NCBI RefSeq assembly: GCF_018327705.1 | Contig: NZ_BNEM01000002.1 | Coordinates: forward strand, 2,356,001-2,420,000 | Source of the DNA: Catellatospora sp. TT07R-123 | GTDB taxonomy: Bacteria > Actinomycetota > Actinomycetes > Mycobacteriales > Micromonosporaceae | DNA length: 64,000 nt | Direction: 5' to 3' | Shown: positions 24,557 through 32,470 of the stretch, piece by piece | How positions within the stretch are numbered: position 1 is the stretch's first letter | Layout: each line of letters opens with the position of its first letter | Notes under the pieces: model-generated | Told to the model about the DNA's origin: nothing | Database searches by the model: none | The model's input: only the letters and a program-made list of their open reading frames with translations | Made by a program: the position numbers and the translations under genes

Positions 24557-25831
24557 ATGACGACGAACGCCGGGCAGGCCGCCACCCGCAGCAGTGTCCC
24601 GCGCCCCCTGGCCCACCCCTGGTGGCAAAGGCTCGGGGCGGCGCTGGTCCACCTGCTGACCGGGTTGCCGCTGCACCTGATCACCTTCTCCGTGCTCCTG
24701 TGCCTGCTGACCAGCGCCGCCACCCTGGCCGTCACCGCGGTGCTCGCCGTGCCGTTCCTGATGGCGACCTACGAGGTGTCCGATCTGTTCACCCGCTGGC
24801 AGCGGTGGCGGTTCCGCCGCCTGCTCGGGGTGGATATCCCCGCGGTGGCACCGGTGCCCCGCGACGGGCACTGGCTGCACCGGGCGTGGGCGCAGACCCG
24901 CACCCGCAACACCTGGCGCCAGATCTCGTACCACGTGGTGGCGGGGCTGCTCGTGCCGCTGCTGGCGCTGGTGGTGCTGACGCTGTGGCTGCTCGGCCCG
25001 GCCCTCGCGGTGATCGCGGTGTATGCCCCGACGCTGCCTTCCTCGGTCGCACCGCATGGCGCGTCATCGATCGTCGCCGTCTCGACTATAGGAATAATCA
25101 TGCTCCTGTCGGCACCGTGGGTGACGCTGTTCGCCGTGCGCGTCGACACCGGCATGGCGACAGCCTTGCTGGCTCCCAGCCGCAGCGAGGAGCTGGCACG
25201 CCGGGTCGCCACCCTCTCGGAAAGCAGGGCCGCCATGATTGACGCAGCCGACGCCGAACGCCGGCGCATCGAACGAGATCTACACGACGGCACGCAGCAG
25301 CGCCTCGTGTCGCTCGCCATGAACCTGGGCATGACCCGGACCATGCTGATCGATGTCCCCGCCGAACTGCGCGAGGCCATCGAACGCGCCCACGACGAGG
25401 CGAAACTCGCCCTGTCGGAGCTGCGCGCCGTGGTCCGCGGGCTGCACCCGGCCATCCTCGACGACCTGGGCCTGGACGCCGCCCTGTCCGGCATCGCGGC
25501 CCGCTCGCCGGTGCCGGTGCGGCTGCTGGTCGACCTGCCCCGCCGTCCCACCCGGACGGTCGAGACCGTCGCCTACTTCGTGGTGTCGGAGGCACTGGCC
25601 AATGTGGCCAAGCACGCCCACGCCGGCCGCGTCGACATCATCGTGGAGTGCATCGAGGGGGGCCTGCTGCGCATCGTCGTCTCCGACGACGGCCGCGGCG
25701 GCGCCGACCCGAACCTGGGCACCGGGCTGCGCGGCCTGCGCCAGCGCATCGACTCGGTCGACGGCACGATGACGCTGGACAGCCCGCAGGGCGGCCCGAC
25801 CATCCTCGTGGCGGACCTGCCGTGCGCGTGA
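24557..25831 (+). CDS. Sensor histidine kinase (HisKA_3/NarL-type)
   Basis: A 424-residue membrane kinase. Four or so hydrophobic segments between residues about 30 and 200 make up an actinobacterial 'putative sensor' domain. The dimerisation helix follows, with the phospho-accepting histidine in ERDLHDGTQQRL, then SELRAVVRGLHPAILDDLGL, and an HATPase_c domain with the N box EALANVAKHA and G box DDGRGGA. It autophosphorylates and transfers phosphate to the adjacent NarL-type regulator, with which it overlaps by 10 nt. Its divergent neighbour is the MMPL exporter, so it may sense envelope stress or the exported compound. The signal is unknown. Confidence 0.93.
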   Translation: MTTNAGQAATRSSVPRPLAHPWWQRLGAALVHLLTGLPLHLITFSVLLCLLTSAATLAVTAVLAVPFLMATYEVSDLFTRWQRWRFRRLLGVDIPAVAPVPRDGHWLHRAWAQTRTRNTWRQISYHVVAGLLVPLLALVVLTLWLLGPALAVIAVYAPTLPSSVAPHGASSIVAVSTIGIIMLLSAPWVTLFAVRVDTGMATALLAPSRSEELARRVATLSESRAAMIDAADAERRRIERDLHDGTQQRLVSLAMNLGMTRTMLIDVPAELREAIERAHDEAKLALSELRAVVRGLHPAILDDLGLDAALSGIAARSPVPVRLLVDLPRRPTRTVETVAYFVVSEALANVAKHAHAGRVDIIVECIEGGLLRIVVSDDGRGGADPNLGTGLRGLRQRIDSVDGTMTLDSPQGGPTILVADLPCA

Positions 25832-26463
25832 TCATCGCCGAGGACTCGGTCCTGCTCCGCGAGGGACTGATCCGGCTGCTGACCAGCGCGGGGCACGAGG
25901 TGGTCGACGCGGTCGGCGACGCCGAGCAGCTGCTCGTCTCCGTCGGCGAGCACGACCCGGATCTGGCCGTCATCGATGTACGGATGCCGCCCACGCACAC
26001 CGACGAGGGGTTGCGCGCGGCCCTCAGACTTCGAGAGGCGTCATCGCGTCCCGCGGTGCTCGTGCTCTCGCAGTACGTGGAGGAGCGTTATGCCTCCGAA
26101 CTGCTGTCCCGCGACACCCGCGGGGTCGGCTACCTGCTCAAGGACCGCGTCGCCGACGTCACGGAGTTCCTGGAGGCACTCCAGCGCGTCGGCGGGGGCG
26201 GCACCGCACTCGATCCGGAGGTGATCGCGCAGATCCTGGTCCGCACCCGGCGCAACCCCGTCGACCAGTTGACCGCCCGCGAGCGGGAGGTGCTGGCGCT
26301 GATGGCCGAGGGCCGGTCCAACGCCGGCATCGGTTCGGCGTTGACGATCAGCGACGGCGCCGTCGCCAAGCACGTCAACAACATCTTCGCCAAGCTCCAG
26401 TTGACCGCCGCAGACAACGACCACCGCCGCGTCCTGGCGGTGCTCCAGTTCCTGAAGTCCTGA
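25822..26463 (+). CDS. NarL/FixJ-family response regulator
   Basis: A 213-residue regulator. The receiver domain has the acidic pocket IIAEDS, the phospho-acceptor Asp in LAVIDVRMP, and the conserved Lys in GYLLKDRV. The C-terminal LuxR-type helix-turn-helix is LTAREREVLALMAEGRSNAG followed by GAVAKHVNNIFAKL. The GTG start at 25822 overlaps the kinase stop (10 nt), so they are translationally coupled. Likely targets are its own operon and the divergent exporter. Confidence 0.93.
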   Translation: MRVIIAEDSVLLREGLIRLLTSAGHEVVDAVGDAEQLLVSVGEHDPDLAVIDVRMPPTHTDEGLRAALRLREASSRPAVLVLSQYVEERYASELLSRDTRGVGYLLKDRVADVTEFLEALQRVGGGGTALDPEVIAQILVRTRRNPVDQLTAREREVLALMAEGRSNAGIGSALTISDGAVAKHVNNIFAKLQLTAADNDHRRVLAVLQFLKS

Positions 26464-26474
26464 GGAGAGCCGAC

Positions 26475-27263
26475 ATGCGTACCATGACCACTTCGACGAT
26501 CCGCCGCCGGCTGTCCGCCGGGCTGATGCTCGCCGCCGCCGCCCTGACCGTCACCGGCCTGGCCGGCTGCGACGACAAGACCGGCCTGGGCGGCACCAAG
26601 ACCGAGCAGCAGTCCCAGACGTACCAGCACAAGGTGACGAAGATCGAGTTCAACCTGAACGCCGGTGACATCAGCGTCAGCTCCGCCGACGCCGCCGACA
26701 CCGTCGCGGTCGAGCGCAAGCTCGAGTGGGCCGACGACAAGCCGGAGGTCAAGGAGGAGTGGGCCGGTGACACCCTGCGGATCACCGTCCACTGCAAGCA
26801 GCCCGAGCACTGCTCGGTCAGCTACACCGTGCGGGCTCCCGCCGCGGTGTCGGTGACCGGCAAGACCGGCGCGGGCGACCTGGCGATCACCGACGTGACC
26901 GGCGACATCGACCTCGACACCGAGGCCGGTGACTCCACCATCCGCGGCACCGCCGGCAAGCTGCGCATCAACACCACCGCCGGCGACATCGACGCCTCCG
27001 ACCTGAAGTCGGCCGACGCGCAGCTCAAGACCGAGTCGGGCAACGTGACCGCCCGGTTCGCGGCGGTGCCGACCAAGGTCGTGGCCACCAGCACCTCCGG
27101 CAACATCGAGGTCGCGGTGCCCAAGGCCGACAGCGGCAGCTTCCAGATCAAGGCCGAGACCAAGGCGGGCGACCGCAAGGTCGACGTGACGCAGGACGCG
27201 GCCAGCGGCCGCAGCATCGACGCGACCACCGAGTCCGGCAACGTGAGCGTCGTGTACGCCTGA
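26475..27263 (+). CDS. DUF4097 (LiaX-like beta-helix) lipoprotein
   Basis: A 262-residue lipoprotein with a lipobox (VTGLAGC) near residue 32. The mature part has repeated short strands: INTTAGDIDASDLKSADAQL, then KTESGNVTARFAA and TSTSGNIEVAVPKADSG, the Gly-Asn/Asp turn pattern of DUF4097 beta-helix domains. Proteins of this type are often encoded with LiaRS-like two-component systems that respond to cell-envelope damage. A GAGGAG site precedes the ATG, 11 nt after the regulator stop, so the three genes form one operon that ends at a strong hairpin. Confidence 0.85.
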   Translation: MRTMTTSTIRRRLSAGLMLAAAALTVTGLAGCDDKTGLGGTKTEQQSQTYQHKVTKIEFNLNAGDISVSSADAADTVAVERKLEWADDKPEVKEEWAGDTLRITVHCKQPEHCSVSYTVRAPAAVSVTGKTGAGDLAITDVTGDIDLDTEAGDSTIRGTAGKLRINTTAGDIDASDLKSADAQLKTESGNVTARFAAVPTKVVATSTSGNIEVAVPKADSGSFQIKAETKAGDRKVDVTQDAASGRSIDATTESGNVSVVYA

Positions 27264-27281
27264 TCCGCCCGTACCCCCTGA

Positions 27282-27319
27282 AAGAGGCCCGGCCGCTGCC
27301 CGCAGCGGCCGGGCCTCTT
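27282..27319. terminator. Strong hairpin terminator
   Basis: Perfect 17-bp stem AAGAGGCCCGGCCGCTG with its complement (27282-27298 and 27303-27319), a 4-nt loop and CTTG afterwards, between the convergent DUF4097 and STAND genes. Confidence 0.92.
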
Positions 27320-27329
27320 CTTGTCCGCC

Positions 27330-30011
27330 TCAGTCCGCGGCCGACACGTTGACGGCGCGGATGCGGCCGTCCTCGCGTGTCTGCACCCGGAACCGCACCA
27401 TCTGCCCCGCCGCCAGTCTGCGGAACGGGCTGTCGGCCGCGCACGAGTCGCGGTGGAAGAAGATGTTGCCCGGGAAGTCGTCGTGCGCGATGAAGCCGAA
27501 CGTCGGCCCCGGCAGCGAGTGGATCTGGCCCAGCAGCTCCGACTGGGCCTCGCCGTCGCCGTCGCGCCCGCCCCTGGTCCAGGTGGTGGTCCGCTCCTTG
27601 ACGGTGGCGAACACCGCGGGGGCGTCTTCGACGCGGCAGACCCGGTCCAGCGCGTTGACCAGGAACTGCCACCTGCTGGAGGCCGCCATCCGGGACAGGT
27701 ACGGCAGGACCGCCCCGATCCGCTCCTGGGCGTCGGCCGGGATCTCCACCGAGCCTTCCAGCGCCATCGCGATGCTCAGGAAGCCGACCCCGACCGCGTC
27801 GGTGGCCGACGTGATGAACTTGCGGTCGATGATGCCCTCGGTGAGCAGCGGCACCGCCGTCTCGAAGCCCTTCCACGCCTGGTCGAAGGCGGCCATCGGG
27901 TTGCGGATGCTGTCGCGCAGGTATTCGCCGTAGCGGCGGTGGGCCTCCATCAGGCTGGTGACGGCGATCAGCCGCGCCTTGGCCTTGGACCGGCCGACCG
28001 CGGGCTCGATCAGGGTGATGGCCTCGTCGAACTGGCGGCACCACACCAGCGTGTTGCCCAGCGCGACCCCGGTCTCAGGGGTCTGGAGCACCTGGTGGGC
28101 CTCGCGGGAGTACTTCAGCGCCGTCTCCAGGTCCTTGACGTTGCGCGACAGGTGCCCGGCCAGGAAGTGCGCGACGACGGCCCGGTGCTCGCCCTCGGCC
28201 TGCTTGTACGCCTTGAGGTAGAGGTTCGTGGCCACCGAGTACTCCGACTGGTTGGCGCGCAGGAAGCCCTCGACCCGGTCGACCTCCCAGAAGTCGGGGT
28301 TCAGGCTGCGCGCCTTGCTCACGAACTCGTACGCGTGGGCGTAGTCGTCGGCCTGGCTGGCCAGCAGCGCCCGGCGCAGCAGCTGGGCCGTGGCCGCGTC
28401 GGCGTGGTCGCGGGCGCGCACCACGATCGGGGCCAGGCTGCGCTCAGCGGCCTCGTGCGCGCGCCGCTCCTCGTCGACCCGGAACTCCTCCTCCCGCCGC
28501 GCGATCTCCCCGATGTACGTGCTGTCGGCCAGGTCGGCGTGGCGCATGAACTGCGACGCCGACTCCGAGATCGCGATGTCGAACGCCCCGCTGACCTCGT
28601 TCTTGGCCGACACCCGCACCAGCGAGCCGCGGGTGAGCTCCTTGCTCGACCGGCTGATGTCGTCGACGGAGCTGCCGACGAGCAGCACCAGCTCGTCGGC
28701 GGTGACCGGGCGGCCCAGGGCGTACAGCGCCTGGAGCAGCTTCATCGCCTCGGGGCTGAGCGTGTCGTAGACCGAGCGGACGCAGAACTCCAGCAGCTCG
28801 CCCTGGTTGCGCAGCAGGGTCAGCGGCTCGCTGCCCGCCTCGACCGCCAGCACGAACCACTTGATCGCCAGCGGGCTGCTGCGCAGGCGCCGCACGATCT
28901 CCTCGCGCGACTGCGGCTGGATCCGCTGGAGGGTGGCGACGTGGCGCCGGTTGGTCAGGTCGGCCAGCAGCCGCACCCCGTCCTTGTCCGACAGCGCGCC
29001 CAGCGGGTAGCGGCGTTCCAGCTCGCCGACGCCGACGCGGCTGGTGAGCAGGAAGCGGACCTCGGGCGGCAGGGCTTCGTACAGGTCGACGAAGGTGGTG
29101 GAGTTGACCGTCTCCAGGTTGTCGATCACGATCAGGGTCCGCAGCCCGGCCAGCAGCCGGGCGAGCTGGTCGTAGCTGGTCATGGTGCCGGAGTCGACGG
29201 CCGACACGATCGACTCCATCGCGCCGGTCAGCGTGGTGACCGCGTTGGAGATGCTGCGGATGCCCTCGGCGGTCAGCCGCTCGGTCTTCAGCGAGCACCA
29301 CAGCACCGCGTCGTACGGCCGGGACGGGTCGTCGACGAGCCGGTAGGCGACCTCCAGCGCCAGCGCGGTCTTGCCGATGCCGCCCTCGCCGGTGATGGTG
29401 ATGACGTTGTCGCGGCCGCGCTTGCACATCTCCAGCAGCCGGTCGACGTCGGCCTCGCGGCCGATCAGGCCGGTCTCGTCGTAGTCGGGCAGCGGCAGGT
29501 TGTGCAGCGCGTAGCCGAAGTCGGTGGGGCTGGGCTCGTCGGTCGGCTCCCAGAACGGGTCGTCGCGCAGCATCCGCCAGGTGTCGTGCAGAGCCCGCCA
29601 CTGCGGCGCGAGCAGGATGCTGAGCAGCGCCGACAGCGCGTCCGGGTCGCCCGCGGCCAGCGGCCGGCCGTGCATGACCCGGTTGCGGATGAGCACGAGC
29701 CGGTCCAGGCCCGCGGTGAGATCGGTGGTCTCGCGGGCCAGCGCCTCGGGCAGCATGGCGCGGTGCCGGTTGAGCAGCCCGTACGTCTCCCGGAAGTCCA
29801 GGTATTCGACCAGCGAGTGCCCGGACTCGTCTCCCCGGTCCTTCATCTGGCGGTCTCTGGCCTTGACCAGCAACTGGCCGCCCAGCACCTCCTCGTCGGA
29901 GAGGTCGTCGAGGACGAAGCGCCGCAGGACGTCGCGGATGTCGCGCTCGAAGGCGTCGATCAGCACGTACATGCGCATGCGGGTCAGCCGGACGTCGAGC
30001 CGATCGTTCAC
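27330..30011 (-). CDS. HEPN-STAND NTPase-TPR-cold-shock-domain fusion protein (candidate defence protein)
   Basis: An 893-residue protein with four parts. (1) An alpha-helical N-terminus ends in LIRNRVMHGRP, a HEPN RNase-type Rx4-6H motif (R109-H114). (2) A STAND/NB-ARC ATPase has Walker A GEGGIGKT (208-215), Walker B LIVIDNLE (about 293-300) and sensor-like LLTSR (321-325). (3) A helical TPR-like array spans about 520-800. (4) The last 70 residues resemble a cold-shock domain: FGFIAHD (838-844) and IFFH (850-853) correspond to RNP1 and RNP2, followed by GQMVRFRV and AVNV. STAND proteins with a nuclease domain and a sensor array often act in antiphage defence; here a nucleic-acid-binding sensor would control a HEPN effector. 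This role is inferred. The GTG at 30011 follows GAGGGAAA. Confidence 0.8.
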   Translation of the reverse strand: MNDRLDVRLTRMRMYVLIDAFERDIRDVLRRFVLDDLSDEEVLGGQLLVKARDRQMKDRGDESGHSLVEYLDFRETYGLLNRHRAMLPEALARETTDLTAGLDRLVLIRNRVMHGRPLAAGDPDALSALLSILLAPQWRALHDTWRMLRDDPFWEPTDEPSPTDFGYALHNLPLPDYDETGLIGREADVDRLLEMCKRGRDNVITITGEGGIGKTALALEVAYRLVDDPSRPYDAVLWCSLKTERLTAEGIRSISNAVTTLTGAMESIVSAVDSGTMTSYDQLARLLAGLRTLIVIDNLETVNSTTFVDLYEALPPEVRFLLTSRVGVGELERRYPLGALSDKDGVRLLADLTNRRHVATLQRIQPQSREEIVRRLRSSPLAIKWFVLAVEAGSEPLTLLRNQGELLEFCVRSVYDTLSPEAMKLLQALYALGRPVTADELVLLVGSSVDDISRSSKELTRGSLVRVSAKNEVSGAFDIAISESASQFMRHADLADSTYIGEIARREEEFRVDEERRAHEAAERSLAPIVVRARDHADAATAQLLRRALLASQADDYAHAYEFVSKARSLNPDFWEVDRVEGFLRANQSEYSVATNLYLKAYKQAEGEHRAVVAHFLAGHLSRNVKDLETALKYSREAHQVLQTPETGVALGNTLVWCRQFDEAITLIEPAVGRSKAKARLIAVTSLMEAHRRYGEYLRDSIRNPMAAFDQAWKGFETAVPLLTEGIIDRKFITSATDAVGVGFLSIAMALEGSVEIPADAQERIGAVLPYLSRMAASSRWQFLVNALDRVCRVEDAPAVFATVKERTTTWTRGGRDGDGEAQSELLGQIHSLPGPTFGFIAHDDFPGNIFFHRDSCAADSPFRRLAAGQMVRFRVQTREDGRIRAVNVSAAD

Positions 30012-30134
30012 AGTTTCCCTCGCAAGGCACGGTGGGGCCGATGGGCGACAAAACAGAGGAGTCCGGCAGAAAGCCGAATCTGAAGTCTATGTGCCGCCGA
30101 TCGCCCGCTACAGCGCCGAACCGGCCCGGTCACC

Positions 30135-30156
30135 TGCCGTAAACGCCCATACGGCA
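30135..30156. promoter_or_regulatory. Inverted repeat in the divergent STAND/SGNH promoter region
   Basis: Perfect 7-bp arms TGCCGTA and TACGGCA separated by 8 nt, within the 223-nt divergent gap. It is a candidate operator; no matching regulator gene is adjacent. Confidence 0.4.
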
Positions 30157-30234
30157 TCGACCGGTTCGGTCCTCCTATGTAGATTCATGCCTGATTGCCG
30201 GGGCCGCCCGCCGGGCCCGGTACTCTCGGCGGTC

Positions 30235-31005
30235 ATGTGGCGGCGGTACGTGGCGATAGGTGACAGCACCAGCGAAGGGCTCGACGACCCGGACGGGCGG
30301 GGCGGCTTCCGTGGCTGGGCCGACCGGTTCGCCGAGCACGTCGCGGCGGCCCACCCCGGCCTGGAGTACGCCAACCTCGCCATCCGGGGCCGCGAGACGG
30401 CCGAGATCGAGCAGGAGCAGCTGCCGCTGGCCCTGGCACTGCGGCCCGACCTGTGCACGGTGGTGTCGGGCGTCAACGACATGCTGCGCCGCCGGTTCGA
30501 CGTCGACGACGTGGTGGGGCGGATCGGGCGGATGCAGTCGGCGCTGGTCGGGGCCGGGGCGACGGTGCTGACCTTCACGATGCCGGACCCGGTGCGGGTG
30601 ATGCCGCTGGCGCGCCCGCTGCGCGGCCGGTTCGAGGCGTACAACGCGGCGCTGCGCGAGGTCAGCGCGGCCTCGGGCGCGGTGCTGCTGGACCTGGGGG
30701 CGTACGAGGTGGCCGGGGATCCGCGGCTGTGGAGCCCGGACCGGCTGCACGCCAACAGCGCCGGTCACGAGCGGATCGGGCGCGGGCTGGCCTGGGCACT
30801 CGGGCTGCCGGGCTTCGACGGGTCGTGGGGCGCGCCGCTGCCGGATCAGCCGCGCCGGACGGTGTGGCAGCGGGCCGCGGCCGATGGGGCTTGGCTGCGC
30901 GGATACCTGCTGCCCTGGCTGGTCCGTCACGCCCGCGGCCAGTCCTCCGGCGACGGCATCACCGCCAAGCGCCCCCATCCCCTCCCCGTCCACCAGCCCC
31001 ACTGA
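30235..31005 (+). CDS. SGNH/GDSL hydrolase
   Basis: A 256-residue SGNH hydrolase. Block I is YVAIGDSTSEG with the nucleophilic Ser, block II contributes the Gly in LAIRGRETA, block III is SGVNDM with the oxyanion Asn, and block V is DRLHANSAGH with the Asp and His. It resembles actinobacterial cytosolic GDSL-type esterases or lipases; no signal peptide is visible. The natural substrate is unknown and a link to the lipopeptide pathway is only positional. The C-terminal 35 residues are Arg/Pro-rich. It ends just before a family B palindrome. Confidence 0.85.
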   Translation: MWRRYVAIGDSTSEGLDDPDGRGGFRGWADRFAEHVAAAHPGLEYANLAIRGRETAEIEQEQLPLALALRPDLCTVVSGVNDMLRRRFDVDDVVGRIGRMQSALVGAGATVLTFTMPDPVRVMPLARPLRGRFEAYNAALREVSAASGAVLLDLGAYEVAGDPRLWSPDRLHANSAGHERIGRGLAWALGLPGFDGSWGAPLPDQPRRTVWQRAAADGAWLRGYLLPWLVRHARGQSSGDGITAKRPHPLPVHQPH

Positions 31006-31018
31006 CCCCTCTAGATCA

Positions 31019-31083
31019 GCCGAGTTGCCGGGCAATCGGGCGTATCTTGGGCGTTCATATGCCCGATTGCCCGGCAACTTGGC
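31019..31083. repeat. Palindromic repeat, family B, copy 2
   Basis: Inverted arms of 23 bp (31019-31041 and 31061-31083, one G-T pair) with a 19-nt loop. Arms and the loop start match the copy at 22124-22190. It lies between the convergent SGNH and MFS genes. Confidence 0.88.
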
Positions 31084-31107
31084 GGTGATCTTGACGCGCT
31101 CGGCGCT

Positions 31108-31178
31108 CGGTGGTCGGTGGTCGGGGGTCGGGGGTCGGGGGTCGGGGGTCGGCGGGCGGCGGGCGGGGGTCGGGGTCA
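31108..31178 (+). repeat. G-rich heptad tandem repeat
   Basis: Tandem units of the type GGTCGGT drifting into TCGGGGG, then GGCGGGCGGCGGGCGGGGGTC, reaching the last codon of the MFS gene. Multiple G-runs of three to five could form G-quadruplexes on the plus strand. It is non-coding except for its final nucleotides. Confidence 0.7.
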
Positions 31179-32468
31179 GCGGGTGAGGTTGATGGCGGCT
31201 TCGGCTTCGGCGGCGCGGCGGCCGCCGAAGGCGAGCACCGAGAGGATCGCGAGCAGGGCCATCACGGCGGTGACGGCCAGGACGGCGGTGGTCGAGGTGA
31301 ACGCGTCCAGGGCGAAGCCGGCGATGAGGGCGCCGATGGAGTTCGCGCCGGAGGCGAGCAGCATCGAGATCGAGCCGACACGGCCCTGCATGTTGTCGGG
31401 GGTCGTCTTGACCTGGTAGACCATGCCCGCGACGTTGCCGACGCCGGCGCCGTACACGATGGCGGTGTAGATCGCGGCCAGGGCCACCGGGTGGTGGGCG
31501 AACGCGATGGCCGCCATCAGCCCGGCCCAGGACACGTTGACGAACATGATGATCTTGCGGATGCCGAACCGCTTCATGAAGAAGTTGCTGCTCAGCGCGC
31601 CGAGCATGCCGCCGACGCCGTTGACGGCCAGGATGAAGCCGATCACCGGCGGCGTGCCGCCGTCCTCCTTCACGATCACGATCAGGGCCAGCGCCAGCAC
31701 CTGGAACAGGATGTTGCTGGCCGCGAGCAGCCCGAGCGCCCGGCGCAGGTACTTCTGCCCCCAGACGAACGCGAAGCCCTCCCTGATGCGCGCCAGGATG
31801 CGCGGTGCCCGGTGCTCCTCCTGCTCGGCCTGCAGGCTCTTGCGGATGAACAGCAGGGTGGTCAGCGAGCCCAGGTGCGCCAGCGCGGTGAACCCGAACG
31901 GGATCCACGCCACCAGCGAGAACAGCAGCGACCCGATGGGCTGGCCGAGCAGCCCGGCGGCCTGGCCGCGGGCCTCGTTGCCGGCCATGGCGGCGCCGAG
32001 CTGGTCGGGCGCGACGACGTTGCGTACGGCGGCGCGCTCGGACAGCCGGTAGAAGACGCCCAGGCTGGCCTCGACGAACGCCACCACCATCAGGTGGGCC
32101 ACCCAGACGTGGCCCGACAGCACCGCCACCGCGACGCTGCCGATGGCGACGATCCGGCCCAGGTCGCACACGATCATGGTGCGGCGGCGGTCCCACTGGT
32201 CCACGAACGCCCCGGCGGGCAGCTGCACCAGCAGGTTGGGCAGCAGCGCGGCGAAGGTGACCAGGCCGGCCGCGGTGGCCGACCCGGTGGACCAGAACGT
32301 GACCAGCGTGTACGCCAGCGCGCTGACCCGGGTGCCCAGGAACGCCATCCCGGCGCCGGCCCACAGGAGCACGAAGTCGCGGTTGCGGCGCAGCGGCACC
32401 GGCGGCGGCGCGGGCGCCGGTTGGTCGGGCAGCTCCGTGGAGACTGCGGCCTGTTCGACGACGGTCAT
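31176..32468 (-). CDS. MFS exporter, likely for the NRPS product
   Basis: A 430-residue major facilitator with about 12 hydrophobic segments. The loop 2-3 signature is GAFVDQWDRRRTMIVCDLGR (family pattern GxxxDRxxRRxx), and VYQVKTTPDNMQGRVGS lies in the second half. It resembles MFS_3/enterobactin-exporter (EntS-like) transporters often found with siderophore and peptide clusters. It is the last gene of the long minus-strand operon, 2 nt after the carbamoyltransferase stop, with AAGGA before its ATG inside that gene. The predicted role is export of the finished peptide. Confidence 0.88.
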   Translation of the reverse strand: MTVVEQAAVSTELPDQPAPAPPPVPLRRNRDFVLLWAGAGMAFLGTRVSALAYTLVTFWSTGSATAAGLVTFAALLPNLLVQLPAGAFVDQWDRRRTMIVCDLGRIVAIGSVAVAVLSGHVWVAHLMVVAFVEASLGVFYRLSERAAVRNVVAPDQLGAAMAGNEARGQAAGLLGQPIGSLLFSLVAWIPFGFTALAHLGSLTTLLFIRKSLQAEQEEHRAPRILARIREGFAFVWGQKYLRRALGLLAASNILFQVLALALIVIVKEDGGTPPVIGFILAVNGVGGMLGALSSNFFMKRFGIRKIIMFVNVSWAGLMAAIAFAHHPVALAAIYTAIVYGAGVGNVAGMVYQVKTTPDNMQGRVGSISMLLASGANSIGALIAGFALDAFTSTTAVLAVTAVMALLAILSVLAFGGRRAAEAEAAINLTR

Positions 32469-32470
32469 GA

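Noticed and set aside
22191-31018. Calling the block between the family B palindromes a transposon or integrative element
   Set aside because: No transposase, integrase, recombinase or replication gene is in the block, and no target duplication is visible. The repeats alone do not prove mobility.
31108-31178. CRISPR-like array
   Set aside because: Units are 7-nt tandem repeats without spacers; no array of 25-37-nt repeats with unique spacers was seen anywhere in the window.
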